DNA from: Actinoallomurus sp963736325
GTDB taxonomy: Bacteria > Actinomycetota > Actinomycetes > Streptosporangiales > Streptosporangiaceae
DNA: 64,000 nucleotides
NCBI GenBank assembly: GCA_963736325.1
Contig: CAVTOG010000013.1
Location: 62,001 to 126,000, forward strand
Reading direction: 5' to 3'
Part shown: positions 51,839-59,880 of the stretch, in pieces
How the letters are laid out: every line of letters starts with the position of its first letter
Position numbering within the stretch: position 1 is the first letter of the stretch
Position numbers and translations under genes: made by a program
Notes under the pieces: generated by a model
What the model was told of the DNA's origin: nothing
The model's input: only the letters and a program-made list of their open reading frames with translations
Databases searched by the model: none

Positions 51839-53518
51839 TCAGACCTCCACGATGACCGGAATGATCATCGGGCGGCGCCCGAAGCGCTCGTTGACCCAGC
51901 GGCCCGCCGCGCGGCGCACGACCTGGCGCAGCTGGTGGGGGTCGTTGACGCCGTCCGCGGCGGCCTTCTGGAGGACTTCTTCCAGTCGCGGGATGACCGG
52001 GCCGAAGTCCTCTATTCCGGCGCCCCGCGCGTGGATCTCGGGTCCGCCGACCAGCTTTCCGCTGGAGGAGTCGACCGCGATGATGACGGACACGAAGCCC
52101 TCGTCGCCGAGGATGCGCCGGTCCTTCAGCGACGCCTCGGTGATCTCTCCGACCGACAGGCCGTCCACGTAGACGTAGCCGGCGCGCACGGAGCCGACGA
52201 TGGACGCCTGTCCGTCGACGAGGTCGACGACCACGCCGTCCTCGGCGATGACGACGTTGTTGTCCGGCACTCCGGTGAGCCGGGCCAGCCGCGCGTGGGC
52301 GCTCAGGTGACGCCACTCGCCGTGGATCGGCATGAAGTTGCCCGGACGCGTCATGTTCAGCACGTACAGCAGCTCGCCGGCCGGAGCGTGGCCCGAGACG
52401 TGCACGAGGGCGTTCCCCTTGTGCACGACGCGGGCGCCCCAGCGGGTGAGCCCGTTGATGACGCGGTTGACGGAGTTCTCGTTGCCCGGGATGAGCGACG
52501 AGGCGAGGATCACCGTGTCGCCCTGCTCGATGCGGATCTGGTGGTCGCGGCTCGCCATGCGGGACAGCGCCGACATCGGCTCTCCCTGCGAGCCGGTGCA
52601 GACCAGGACGACGGCCTCACCGGGCAGGACGTCGATCTCTTTCTGCTCGACGAGGATCCCGGCGGGCACCTGGAGGTAGCCCAGGTCGCGGGCGACGCCC
52701 ATGTTGCGGACCATCGAGCGGCCGACGAAGCAGACCTTGCGGCCGCTGGCGTGCGCGGCGTCCAGCACCTGCTGGACCCGGTGCACGTGCGAGGCGAAGC
52801 AGGCGACGATGGCGCGCTTCTCCGCGGTGCGCAGGACGTCGGCCAGCACGACGCCGATGTCCCGTTCGCTCGTGACGAAGCCGGGGACCTCGGCGTTGGT
52901 GGAGTCCGACATCAGCAGGTCGATGCCCTCGTCGCCGAGCCGGGCGAACCCGCCCAGGTCGGTGAGGCGTCCGTCCAGCGGCAGCTGGTCCATCTTGAAG
53001 TCGCCGGTGGCCAGCACGAGACCCGCGGGGGTCCGGATGGCGACCGCGAGCGCGTCCGGGATCGAGTGGTTGACCGAGAGGAACTCGCACTCGAACGGCC
53101 CCAAGGACCGCCGCTCGCCTTCGCGCACCTGCACGGTGACCGGCTTGATGCGGTGCTCGGTGAGCTTCGCCTCGATCAGGGCGAGCGTGAGCCGCGAGCC
53201 GATGAGCGGGATGTCGGGCCGCTCGCGCAGCAGGTACGGCACGGCGCCGATGTGGTCTTCGTGCCCGTGCGTGAGAACGACGCCCTCGATGTCATCGAGA
53301 CGGCCTCGTATGTAGTCGAAGTCCGGCAGGATCAGGTCGACGCCGGGCTGTTCGGACTCGGGGAACAGCACCCCGCAGTCGACGATGAGCAGACGGCCGT
53401 CGAACTCGAAGACCGTCATGTTGCGGCCGATCTCGCCGAGACCGCCCAGCGGCACGATGCGCATCCCGCCGTGCGGAAGGGACGGCGGCGGGCCGAGCTC
53501 GGGATGTGGATGGCTCAT
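51839..53518 (-). CDS. rnj: Ribonuclease J
   Basis: A 559-residue metallo-beta-lactamase/beta-CASP nuclease with 5'-3' exo- and endonuclease activity on RNA. The metal site HGHEDHIGAVPYLL is at about residues 80-93; DFKMDQLPLDGR, SDSTNAEVPG and SGHAPAGELLYVL follow in family order, and HGEWRHL lies near the C-terminal third. In mycobacteria RNase J acts in rRNA maturation and mRNA decay. Gene order dapA-rnj-ftsK matches other actinobacteria. Confidence 0.96.
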   Translation of the reverse strand: MSHPHPELGPPPSLPHGGMRIVPLGGLGEIGRNMTVFEFDGRLLIVDCGVLFPESEQPGVDLILPDFDYIRGRLDDIEGVVLTHGHEDHIGAVPYLLRERPDIPLIGSRLTLALIEAKLTEHRIKPVTVQVREGERRSLGPFECEFLSVNHSIPDALAVAIRTPAGLVLATGDFKMDQLPLDGRLTDLGGFARLGDEGIDLLMSDSTNAEVPGFVTSERDIGVVLADVLRTAEKRAIVACFASHVHRVQQVLDAAHASGRKVCFVGRSMVRNMGVARDLGYLQVPAGILVEQKEIDVLPGEAVVLVCTGSQGEPMSALSRMASRDHQIRIEQGDTVILASSLIPGNENSVNRVINGLTRWGARVVHKGNALVHVSGHAPAGELLYVLNMTRPGNFMPIHGEWRHLSAHARLARLTGVPDNNVVIAEDGVVVDLVDGQASIVGSVRAGYVYVDGLSVGEITEASLKDRRILGDEGFVSVIIAVDSSSGKLVGGPEIHARGAGIEDFGPVIPRLEEVLQKAAADGVNDPHQLRQVVRRAAGRWVNERFGRRPMIIPVIVEV

Positions 53519-53637
53519 CGGTCGTAGTGCCCCTCGCTCGATCGAACGGGGGCCTCGTCGTGCGCGTCAGTCACGCGCCCTCCTCGCTGTTCAGATGGCT
53601 CGCCTTCCCGGCGATGCCATGTGGTGCTCTGGTCCGC

Positions 53638-54576
53638 TCACGGACCCTCCAAGATCTTTACTCCGCCGGCCACGAGGTCCTCCCTCAGTGCGGCGGTGAA
53701 CTCCGGTGTCGCGTCCACGAGAGGCGGGCGCACCACTCCGCCGGGCAGGCCGAGCAGTGACAGCGCCGCCTTGGCCGCGATGACCCCCTGCGTACGGGTC
53801 ATGATGCCGGTGATCACCGGGATCAGGCGGCGGTGGATCGCCCTCGCCTGCTCGGTGTCGCCGGCCAGGAACGCGTCGATCATGTCGCGCAGGTCGGCGC
53901 CGACCACGTGCCCGACCACGCTGACGAACCCGGCCGCCCCGACCGAGAGCCAGGGGAGGTTCAGCGCGTCGTCGCCGGAGTAGAAGACCAGGTCCGTCTC
54001 GGCCATGACCTTCGACGCGGCGAACATGTCGCCCTTGGCGTCTTTGACCGCGATGATCCGCGGGTGCGCCGCGAGGCGTACGAGCGTCTCCGTCGCGATC
54101 GCGGTGCCGGTGCGTCCCGGAATGTCGTAGAGCATCACCGGCAGGCCCGTCGAGTCCGCCACGGTGGTGAAGTGGCGTGCGAGCCCGTCCTGCGGTGGCT
54201 TGTTGTAGTACGGCGTGACGACGAGCAGCCCGTGGGCGCCCGCCTCCTCCGCCTGGCATGCCAGCTTCAGCGTGTGCGCGGTGTTGTTCGTGCCGACACC
54301 GGCGACGATGGTCGCGCGGTCGCCGACCGCGTCGATGACCGTCCGCAGCAGAAGCTCGTCCTCGGAGTCGCTCGTCGTGGGCGACTCGCCCGTCGTGCCG
54401 CTGACGACAAGACCGTCGTTGCGCTGCTCATCGACGAGGTACGCGGCGAGCCGCGCGGCCCCGTCGTAATCGACGGCGCCCTCGGGCGTCATCGGGGTGA
54501 CCATCGCGGTCAGCATCCGGCCGAATGGCGCGGACTCGTCTCGCCCGGTCGGCGAGGCGTCGGTGCTGGGTGCCAT
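53638..54576 (-). CDS. dapA: 4-hydroxy-tetrahydrodipicolinate synthase
   Basis: A 312-residue TIM-barrel aldolase condensing pyruvate with aspartate semialdehyde, the first committed step to diaminopimelate and lysine (DapF, encoded at 9.2 kb, acts later). GTTGESPTTSDSE lines the active site, the Tyr in LYDIPGRTG and the Schiff-base Lys in IIAVKDAKGD are present. A polar 20-residue N-terminal extension precedes the core. It is followed by rnj after 119 bases. Upstream lies a repeat-rich gene-free block. Confidence 0.96.
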   Translation of the reverse strand: MAPSTDASPTGRDESAPFGRMLTAMVTPMTPEGAVDYDGAARLAAYLVDEQRNDGLVVSGTTGESPTTSDSEDELLLRTVIDAVGDRATIVAGVGTNNTAHTLKLACQAEEAGAHGLLVVTPYYNKPPQDGLARHFTTVADSTGLPVMLYDIPGRTGTAIATETLVRLAAHPRIIAVKDAKGDMFAASKVMAETDLVFYSGDDALNLPWLSVGAAGFVSVVGHVVGADLRDMIDAFLAGDTEQARAIHRRLIPVITGIMTRTQGVIAAKAALSLLGLPGGVVRPPLVDATPEFTAALREDLVAGGVKILEGP

Positions 54577-54669
54577 GTTCCGAACTTACCGGGCATCGCC
54601 CCCGGCGGGGACCTGCGGGCACCCCTGTGTCGCCTTCTCATGACGTCTTTCGACGCCTGGGGAGACGAC

Positions 54670-54723
54670 GACGCCGCCAGAACACGCTCGGGGGGACATG
54701 CTCTGGCGGCGTCTTCTCAACAT
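54670..54723. repeat. 12-bp inverted repeat
   Basis: GACGCCGCCAGA (54670-54681) and TCTGGCGGCGTC (54712-54723) form a perfect stem around a 20-base GC-rich loop; TTCTC follows on the plus strand. It lies ~95 bases upstream of dapA and could be an attenuator or terminator. Confidence 0.6.
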
Positions 54724-54842
54724 CGTTTGTTGCAAAACCGGCGTTACCGGTGAACCTTGTCGGCCTCTCGTGCGTTGAAGTAATCGGGACGAGGTTCCGC
54801 CGGGGTCTGGCGGGGCTGGCGGAGCCTCTCCCGGCGGAGGAT

Positions 54843-54923
54843 GCGCGCCTCGGTTGCCGGGGTCTGGGGCTCTCTCGCGCCGATCATCTACCCGATCGGC
54901 GCGCCCGCGACCGAGGCGCGCGC
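54843..54923. repeat. Nested inverted repeat (cruciform-like)
   Basis: Outer arms CGCGCCTCGGT and ACCGAGGCGCG (from about 54844 and 54910) enclose a perfect 10-bp inner stem CGCGCCGATC/GATCGGCGCG (54876-54885, 54894-54903) with an 8-base loop. The RNA of either strand would fold into a two-storey hairpin. Confidence 0.65.
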
Positions 54924-54951
54924 ACCTCCCGTTCCCCGCTCTCCGGGCACG

Positions 54952-54982
54952 AAAAAACGCGCACCTCTCGTGAGGTACGCGT
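54952..54982 (-). terminator. Rho-independent terminator for the 55.2-kb small gene
   Basis: On the minus strand a stem ACGCG-T-ACCTC/GAGGT-G-CGCGT with an ACGA loop is followed by TTTTTT, the only canonical hairpin plus T-run terminator I see in the window. It ends transcripts coming from the small gene at 55201-55392, ~220 bases upstream. Confidence 0.85.
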
Positions 54983-55105
54983 GCGATGTTCCGAGGCTCT
55001 ACCGGTTCCGGCCGACGGCCGAGGTCATGCTGCGAGCCGCCGCGCCGCGGCCCGTTCCGCCGGACAAACCCTGGCCTTCATACCTGGCCAGGGACGCCCT
55101 GAGTT

Positions 55106-55189
55106 CGATGCGCGCACCCTTCCGCACCCTGCCGTCCTCGCCGTTCGCGAGGGGGCCGGACGGACCCTGCCGATGCGCGCACCCTTCCG
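55106..55189. repeat. 19-bp perfect direct repeat
   Basis: CGATGCGCGCACCCTTCCG occurs at 55106-55124 and 55171-55189, 65 bases apart. The copies flank a GC-rich spacer with CCCTGCC words before each. No terminal inverted repeats or transposase are visible. Confidence 0.8.
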
Positions 55190-55200
55190 TCAGCCCGCTT

Positions 55201-55392
55201 TCAGCCGTCGCCTCCACCGGCGAGGTGCTGGTCGAGCTTGTCGGCGAGATCCTCTGGGCTGAGCGCGCGCACGAAGTCGTTTCCGCGCACCGCCCACCAG
55301 TGGCCCGAGCCGCCCAGCCCGAACCTCCAGCCCGAATAGTCGGACTTCAGCTCTTCGAGCCGACCTGCCGACCGTGCGGCGATCTCCTCCAT
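55201..55392 (-). CDS. Small conserved-type protein, unknown function
   Basis: A 63-residue protein (MEEIAARSAGRLEELKSDYS, GWRFGLGGSGHWWAVRGNDF, then LSPEDLADKLDQHL). The Trp/Gly-rich middle between two helices resembles small actinobacterial proteins with a WR...WWA pattern, whose function is unknown. ATG 55392 is preceded by GGAGG at 6 bases; another ATG two codons upstream is possible. It has its own strong terminator. Frame composition changes from noise to protein-like exactly at this start. Confidence 0.6.
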   Translation of the reverse strand: MEEIAARSAGRLEELKSDYSGWRFGLGGSGHWWAVRGNDFVRALSPEDLADKLDQHLAGGGDG

Positions 55393-55398
55393 GTACAT

Positions 55399-55707
55399 CC
55401 TCCGATACCTCCCAGCGCGACGGGTCCCGGTGAAACCTTCCCCAGGATGCCGAGGTTTGACCGCGCCGACGGCCACACCGGGCGCTCGCACCCATACATG
55501 GAGCAGACCGACCAACGCGTCAAAGGTCGAAGTCCAGCTGATCGCACTCGCATGTCACTTAGTAGCCATATTTATTTATCTTTTTGGTCACCGGGCGAAC
55601 TGCGTGATCCATCGCATGAACCGGTGCAACATCCACCGACGCACCCGGCGGCTGACCACGATAAACGAGCCCTGGGACCACTCCGTCCATCGACCCTGAA
55701 CGGCAGG
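55399..55707. other. Intergenic region with AT-rich island
   Basis: About 310 bases between two minus-strand genes. A 40-base island at 55553-55592 is strikingly AT-rich for this genome (TATTTATTTATCTTTTTGG on the plus strand) and may be a promoter UP region or part of the 3' end of the upstream zinc-finger gene transcript. No coding region is supported. Confidence 0.5.
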
Positions 55708-56118
55708 TCAGGCGGAGGTACGGCAGCTGGGGCACGGGGTTTCGGAGTACGCCAGGGGCATCTCGCCCTCGTCGCACTCGACCGAGGCGACCACGCCCGC
55801 GCCGAAGCAGGCGGCGCACAGGCCCACGCCGGCGAACGCGCGGCGGATCGCGACCTGGCGGCGGCTCGGCGGCAGGCCGCGTACGACCTCGTCGACCTCG
55901 TCCTCGGTGCACTCGATGTGGACGTGCCCGGCTCCATGGCACTGGGGGCACTCACCGACCCGGAGCGCGGTCGGCGGCCGTCCCTGCAGCGTTATGAGCT
56001 CGCCGACCTCGAAGCACACGTCGCACGGTGTCAGAACGCCCCGGAACGATCCGTCGCCCTTGACCTCGTCTTCGCCCACGCGCACCCCCGTACCGGCGGT
56101 GCGATCCGCACCGGCCAT
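55708..56118 (-). CDS. DnaJ-type zinc-finger (CxxCxGxG) protein without J domain
   Basis: A 136-residue protein with four CxxC motifs: TPCDVCFEVG, GECPQCHGAGHV, GLCAACFGAGVV and TPCPSCRTSA. The two middle ones keep the CxxCxGxG form of the DnaJ cysteine-rich domain; the outer two are degenerate. Pairing should give two zinc sites. No J domain or substrate-binding domain is present. The start at 56118 has GGGAG at 7 bases. The function is unknown; stand-alone proteins of this type may hold or reduce client proteins. Confidence 0.7.
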   Translation of the reverse strand: MAGADRTAGTGVRVGEDEVKGDGSFRGVLTPCDVCFEVGELITLQGRPPTALRVGECPQCHGAGHVHIECTEDEVDEVVRGLPPSRRQVAIRRAFAGVGLCAACFGAGVVASVECDEGEMPLAYSETPCPSCRTSA

Positions 56119-56244
56119 CGCCTTTCTCCCGCTGGCAGCGTCTCGGCGCGCGTTCCGTCCGTCAAGGGGCGACATGGCCACAACCGGTGACTCGGCCGGG
56201 TCCGGCCTGCTCACACGTCTGGAATGGGGTCTTTCATCGTGAAA

Positions 56245-57195
56245 TCAGCCATCGGCGCCGCCCACGTCCACCGCCAGCGCACGTCGCGGCGAGCCGGCGA
56301 CCCTCGCCCGCTGAGCGGCCAGCACGCATACGAGGACGCCGCCGGCCGCCACGACCGCACCCGCTCCGGCGTGCTCGCCGAGCAGCAGCCACGACCACAG
56401 CAGGGTCAGCAGCGGCTGCCCCAGCTGGACCTGCCCGGCTCTCGCCACTCCGGCCTTCGCCATCCCGGCGTACCAGGCGAAGAAGCCGAGGAACATCGAC
56501 ACGCAGGCCAGATAGGCCATGCCGCCCAGCGCGGCGCCGCTCCAGCGAATCGGCCCGGCCACGAGGAGCACGGCGGTCAGCGGCACGGTCACCGGAGCGG
56601 CGAGGACCAGCGCCCAGCAGATGACGTCGCGGCCCGGCATCGCGCGCGCGAGCCGGCCGCCCTCCGCGTATCCCAAGCCGCCCGTGAGCAGCGCGCCGAA
56701 CAGGAGGACGTCGGCGGCGGAGAACCGGCCCGCGCCGTTCCGGAACGTGAACGCGACGACGCACGCCGTACCGGCCAGGCTCGCCGCCCAGAACAGGAGC
56801 GACGGCCGCTCCCCCGCACGCAGGACCGCGAACACCGCGGTCGAGAGGGGCAGCAGGCCGACCACCACGGCGGCGTGGGAGGCGGTGGAGCCGTGGCCGA
56901 GCGCGAGTGTGGACAGCACCGGGAACCCGAAGACGACGCCGGCGGCGACCACGGCCAGAGAGCCCCACAAGCCGCCGCGCGGCCGTGGCGAGCGGGTCAG
57001 GCGGAGGACGAGGGCGGCGAGGACGGCCGCGACCGCCGCACGCCCGACACCGATCGTGTACGGGCCGAACCCGCGCAGCGCGAACGAGGTGGCGGGGAAG
57101 GAGAAGGAGAAGGCGAGCACACCGAGCGCGGCGGCGCCGAAGCCGACGGGCAGCGCTATCGGACGGGGGACAGTAGCGTTATCGTCGTCTCTCAT
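56245..57195 (-). CDS. EamA/DMT-family transporter
   Basis: A 316-residue membrane protein with ten predicted helices in two EamA repeats (GVLAFSFSFPATSFALRGFG first; second repeat from about GLGYAEGGRL), typical of small-metabolite exporters such as RhtA/YdcZ relatives. It is divergent from a MocR-type regulator gene, and the two start codons overlap (CATG at 57193-57196). That arrangement makes it the likely target of the regulator. Amino acids, polyamines or vitamins are possible substrates; sequence does not decide. Confidence 0.88.
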   Translation of the reverse strand: MRDDDNATVPRPIALPVGFGAAALGVLAFSFSFPATSFALRGFGPYTIGVGRAAVAAVLAALVLRLTRSPRPRGGLWGSLAVVAAGVVFGFPVLSTLALGHGSTASHAAVVVGLLPLSTAVFAVLRAGERPSLLFWAASLAGTACVVAFTFRNGAGRFSAADVLLFGALLTGGLGYAEGGRLARAMPGRDVICWALVLAAPVTVPLTAVLLVAGPIRWSGAALGGMAYLACVSMFLGFFAWYAGMAKAGVARAGQVQLGQPLLTLLWSWLLLGEHAGAGAVVAAGGVLVCVLAAQRARVAGSPRRALAVDVGGADG

Positions 57196-57215
57196 GAATG
57201 ACGATAGCAGTATCG
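57174..57215. promoter_or_regulatory. Probable MocR operator between/over overlapping divergent starts
   Basis: TAGCGTTATCG (57174-57184) and TAGCAGTATCG (57205-57215) form a direct repeat with 31-base spacing (three turns). TATCGTC (57180-57186) and GACGATA (57200-57206) form an inverted repeat centred on the shared CATG. Direct plus inverted half-sites are typical for MocR-family regulators such as GabR/PdxR. Confidence 0.55.
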
Positions 57216-58591
57216 CCTCTCTCGCGGCCGAGCTGCGGCGCGAGGTGGCGGCGCTGCGGCCCGGCGCACGACTGCCCTCCAGCCGGACACTGACGGCCCG
57301 GCACCAGGTCAGCCCCGTCACGGTGTCGCGGGCGATCGGGCTGCTCGCCGCCGAGGGCCTCGTCGTGGCACGGCCCGGCAGCGGCACGTACGTCGCCGAG
57401 CGGTCGCGCCCGAGCCCGCACCGGCCCGCTGACTTCAGCTGGCAGGCGGTGCCGCTCTCCGACCGGACGGTCGACGCCGACGGCGTCATCGCCCTGCTCT
57501 CGCCGCCGCCCGACGGCGTGATCGCGCTCAGCGGCGGCTATCTGGCCCCCTCGCTGCAGCCCGTACGCGCCCTGGCGTCCGCCGCGGCGCGCGCGGCCCG
57601 GCGGCCGGGCGCGTGGGAGCGCCCGCCACTCCCGGGCGTACGTGAGCTGCGCGAGTGGTTCGCGCGCACGATCGGCGGTGACGTCGCGCCCGGGGACGTC
57701 ACCATCACCGGCGGCGGGCAGGCCGGGGTGACGCTCGTCCTGCGGGCGCTGCTGCCGCCGGGCGCGCCGCTGCTGGTCGAGACGCCGACCTATCTCGGCG
57801 CGCTGGCCTGCGCGCGTGCCGCGGGGCTGCGGCCCGTGCCGGTGCCGGTCGACGAGGACGGGCTGCGGCCCGAGCTGCTCGCGGAGGCGTTCGCGGCCAC
57901 CGGCGCACGCGCGGTGTACTGCCAGCCGACGTTCCACAACCCGACCGGCGCGGTGCTGGCGCCCGGCCGCCGCGACCAGGTGCTCGACGTCGCGCGCGCC
58001 GCCGGGGCGTTCGTGATCGAAGACGACTTCGCACGGCACCTGGCGATCGCGCCGGCCCCTCCCCCGCTGGTCGCCGCCGACCGCGAGGGCCGGGTCGTGC
58101 ACATCTCCTCGCTGACCAAGGCGACCGCGCCCAGCCTGCGCGTCGCCGCCGTCGTCGCCCGTGGACCGGTGGCCGAGCGCGTACGGTCGGCGCAGCTCGT
58201 CGACTCCTTCTTCGTCGCCCGCCCGCTCCAGGAGACCGCCGTCGAGCTGGTTGGCTCCCCCGCGTGGCCCCGCCACCTCCGTACGGTCGCCGAGGAGCTG
58301 CGCGGGAGGCGCGACGCGCTCGCCGCGGCGCTGGCCTCGTGTGGCCTGGCGCCCGTCTCACTCCCGCTCGGAGGCCTGCACCTGTGGCTCGCCCTGCCGG
58401 AGGGCACCGACGACGTCGCGCTCGCCGCCGGCGCGCTGCGTGCCGGTGTCCTGGTCGGCGCGGGCCGTCCGTACTTCCCCGCCGAGCCGTCCGGGCCGTA
58501 CGCCCGGCTCAGCTACGGGTCGGCGGCGTCGGCCGCCGAACTGGCCACGGGCGCGGCCCGCTTCGCGTCGGAGCTCGCGAAGACCTCGTAG
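57194..58591 (+). CDS. MocR-type regulator (GntR HTH fused to PLP aminotransferase domain)
   Basis: A 465-residue protein. The N-terminal winged helix (LRPGARLPSSRTLTARHQVS, PVTVSRAIGLLAAEGLVVAR) is GntR-like; from about residue 100 a fold-type I aminotransferase domain follows, with TFHNPTGAVL, DDFARHL and the PLP Schiff-base Lys in HISSLTKATAPSLR (near residue 314). MocR regulators use PLP bound to this domain to sense amino acids, GABA, taurine or PLP itself. ATG 57194 shares two bases with the divergent EamA gene's ATG, so each promoter must lie in the other's coding region or the mRNAs are leaderless. Confidence 0.92.
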   Translation: MNDDSSIASLAAELRREVAALRPGARLPSSRTLTARHQVSPVTVSRAIGLLAAEGLVVARPGSGTYVAERSRPSPHRPADFSWQAVPLSDRTVDADGVIALLSPPPDGVIALSGGYLAPSLQPVRALASAAARAARRPGAWERPPLPGVRELREWFARTIGGDVAPGDVTITGGGQAGVTLVLRALLPPGAPLLVETPTYLGALACARAAGLRPVPVPVDEDGLRPELLAEAFAATGARAVYCQPTFHNPTGAVLAPGRRDQVLDVARAAGAFVIEDDFARHLAIAPAPPPLVAADREGRVVHISSLTKATAPSLRVAAVVARGPVAERVRSAQLVDSFFVARPLQETAVELVGSPAWPRHLRTVAEELRGRRDALAAALASCGLAPVSLPLGGLHLWLALPEGTDDVALAAGALRAGVLVGAGRPYFPAEPSGPYARLSYGSAASAAELATGAARFASELAKTS

Positions 58592-58668
58592 TGGCTCACG
58601 GTCGTCTCGCGCTCGACCAGGAACCCGTCGTCGGCCGGGTAGAACACGGCCCCTCTCGACACCGGCAT
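58513..58668 (-). CDS. Possible small ORF antisense to the MocR 3' end
   Basis: A 51-residue frame starting MPVSRGAVFYPADDGFLVER and continuing ETTVSHYEVFASSDAKR. The part outside the MocR gene (about the first 26 codons) reads like genuine protein with Tyr, Phe and acidic residues, unlike noise in this genome; the last 26 codons overlap the MocR end antisense. TATACG 6 bases upstream could be a -10 for a leaderless mRNA. It may be a short gene, a decayed N-terminus or chance. Confidence 0.25.
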   Translation of the reverse strand: MPVSRGAVFYPADDGFLVERETTVSHYEVFASSDAKRAAPVASSAADAADP

Positions 58669-58741
58669 TCACCGTATACAGGTGTGGCTCTGGCCGGCAA
58701 CCAGTGAACTCAGTACGCTGGTGTCGGCAAGGGGAGGCACC

Positions 58742-59299
58742 ATGAACGAAAGCGCCGTGCTGCTGCGCGACTTCGTCAACACCTACGACGTCGACTGCGA
58801 CTTCGACGAGCTCGGAGCCCCCTCCGATCTCGGCGGCTGGCTCGCCGAGCACGGCTTGACGCCGGCCGGCGCGCGGGCCGAGGAGGCCGACCTGGCCATC
58901 GCCGTCATGCTCCGCGAGGGGCTGCGGGCCGCCATGCTCGGCCACCACGAGCCCGCGTCCGTGGCGCTCCCCGACGACCTCGACCGGGCCCTCGCCCTGC
59001 TCCCGCTGCGCGTGTCGCTGGAGGAGGGCATGCTCCTGCCGGTGCGCGGCGGTGTACGCGGCGGCCTCTCCCGCATCGCCGCGGCCGTCGTGGAGGCACG
59101 CGCGGACGGCCTGTGGCGCCGCCTCAAGGTCTGCCGGGAGGCCACGTGCCAGTGGGCCTTCATCGACTCGTCGAAGAACCGCTCCCGCAGCTGGTGCTCG
59201 ATGCGCATGTGCGGCAACCGCACCAAGACCCGCGCCTACCGTGCCCGCCGCCGCGACGCGGCGACCACCTCCGCCGAGAGCAGTCCCCCGGTGCCCTAG
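58742..59299 (+). CDS. CGNR zinc-finger (ABATE domain) regulator
   Basis: A 185-residue protein: N-terminal ABATE domain (LLRDFVNTYDVDCDFDEL) and C-terminal zinc finger (CREATCQWAFIDSSKNRSR, then WCSMRMCGNRTKTRAYRAR) with the diagnostic CGNR. These are presumed DNA-binding regulators in actinobacteria, often of stress or drug-related genes. AGGGGAGG precedes the ATG. It is followed after 44 bases by a GNAT gene that may be cotranscribed. Confidence 0.9.
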   Translation: MNESAVLLRDFVNTYDVDCDFDELGAPSDLGGWLAEHGLTPAGARAEEADLAIAVMLREGLRAAMLGHHEPASVALPDDLDRALALLPLRVSLEEGMLLPVRGGVRGGLSRIAAAVVEARADGLWRRLKVCREATCQWAFIDSSKNRSRSWCSMRMCGNRTKTRAYRARRRDAATTSAESSPPVP

Positions 59300-59343
59300 A
59301 GTGCGGAACCGTTGCGGATCCGAGGGGATGGAGCTGGGCACCG

Positions 59344-59880
59344 TTGAGTGTTGTCGGAGTGCGGGCGGCCTATCCGGGCGACGTCGAGGCGGTCGCGGAC
59401 ATCCAGGTGCGTGCCTGGCGTGAGGGGTACGGCTCCGTCATACCCGCGCCGGCTCTCGCGGAGATGACCGGGGCGGAGGCGCTCGGTCTGTGGCGTGAGC
59501 GCTGGGCCGAGGCGGTGGCGGCGCCGCCGACGCCGCGGCATCGCCTGCTCGTCGCCGTCGAGGAGGGCGTGATCACGGGGTTCGCCGCGCACGCGCCGGC
59601 CTCCGACGGCGACCAGGACCCGGAGAAGACGGGCGAGCTGCTGTCGCTGCTCGTCGACCCGGCGCGGCGGCGTGCCGGACACGGCAGCCGGCTGCTGGCC
59701 GCCACCGTCGACCATCTGCGTGACGACGGCTGCGAAACGGTCGTGACCTGGGTGTTCGCCGCCGATGACGTGCTCAGGGGCTTTCTGACCTCGGCCGGGT
59801 GGGCGCCCGACGGCGCCCACAGCAAGGTCGACATGGGCGAGCCGGTGTCGATGGTGCGGCTGCACACCGGCATCGCCTGA
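59344..59880 (+). CDS. GNAT-family N-acetyltransferase
   Basis: A 178-residue GNAT protein: VRAAYPGDVEAVADIQVRAW start, LLSLLVDPARRRAGHGSRLL containing the acetyl-CoA pyrophosphate loop (RRxGxGxxLL-like, about 105-115) and a C-terminal DVLRGFLTSAGWAPDG. It acetylates an unknown amine. I take TTG 59344 as start since the conserved core begins at once; a GTG five codons later is possible. It is 1 base from the convergent ung stop. Confidence 0.85.
   Translation: MSVVGVRAAYPGDVEAVADIQVRAWREGYGSVIPAPALAEMTGAEALGLWRERWAEAVAAPPTPRHRLLVAVEEGVITGFAAHAPASDGDQDPEKTGELLSLLVDPARRRAGHGSRLLAATVDHLRDDGCETVVTWVFAADDVLRGFLTSAGWAPDGAHSKVDMGEPVSMVRLHTGIA

Larger units (their letters stand above)
54577..55200. 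other. Repeat- and hairpin-rich gene-free block upstream of dapA
   Basis: About 620 bases with no gene I can support. From left to right it holds a 12-bp stem with a 20-base loop (54670-54723), a nested inverted repeat (54843-54923), a minus-strand terminator (54952-54982), an 8-bp stem CCCTGGCC/GGCCAGGG (55069-55093) and a 19-bp direct repeat (55106-55124, 55171-55189). GCGCGCACC-like words recur four times. It probably includes the dapA promoter. Confidence 0.6.

Noticed and set aside
48180..52172. A 1330-codon plus-strand open frame across rimO, the RodZ-like gene and ftsK
   Set aside because: Composition is that of GC-rich antisense noise (His/Asp/Arg/Gly/Ala-rich, no motifs); the three minus-strand genes are well supported.
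54841..56190. Long plus-strand open frames (54525-55262 and 54841-56190)
   Set aside because: They run through hairpins, direct repeats and antisense of two minus-strand genes, and show no protein-like composition.
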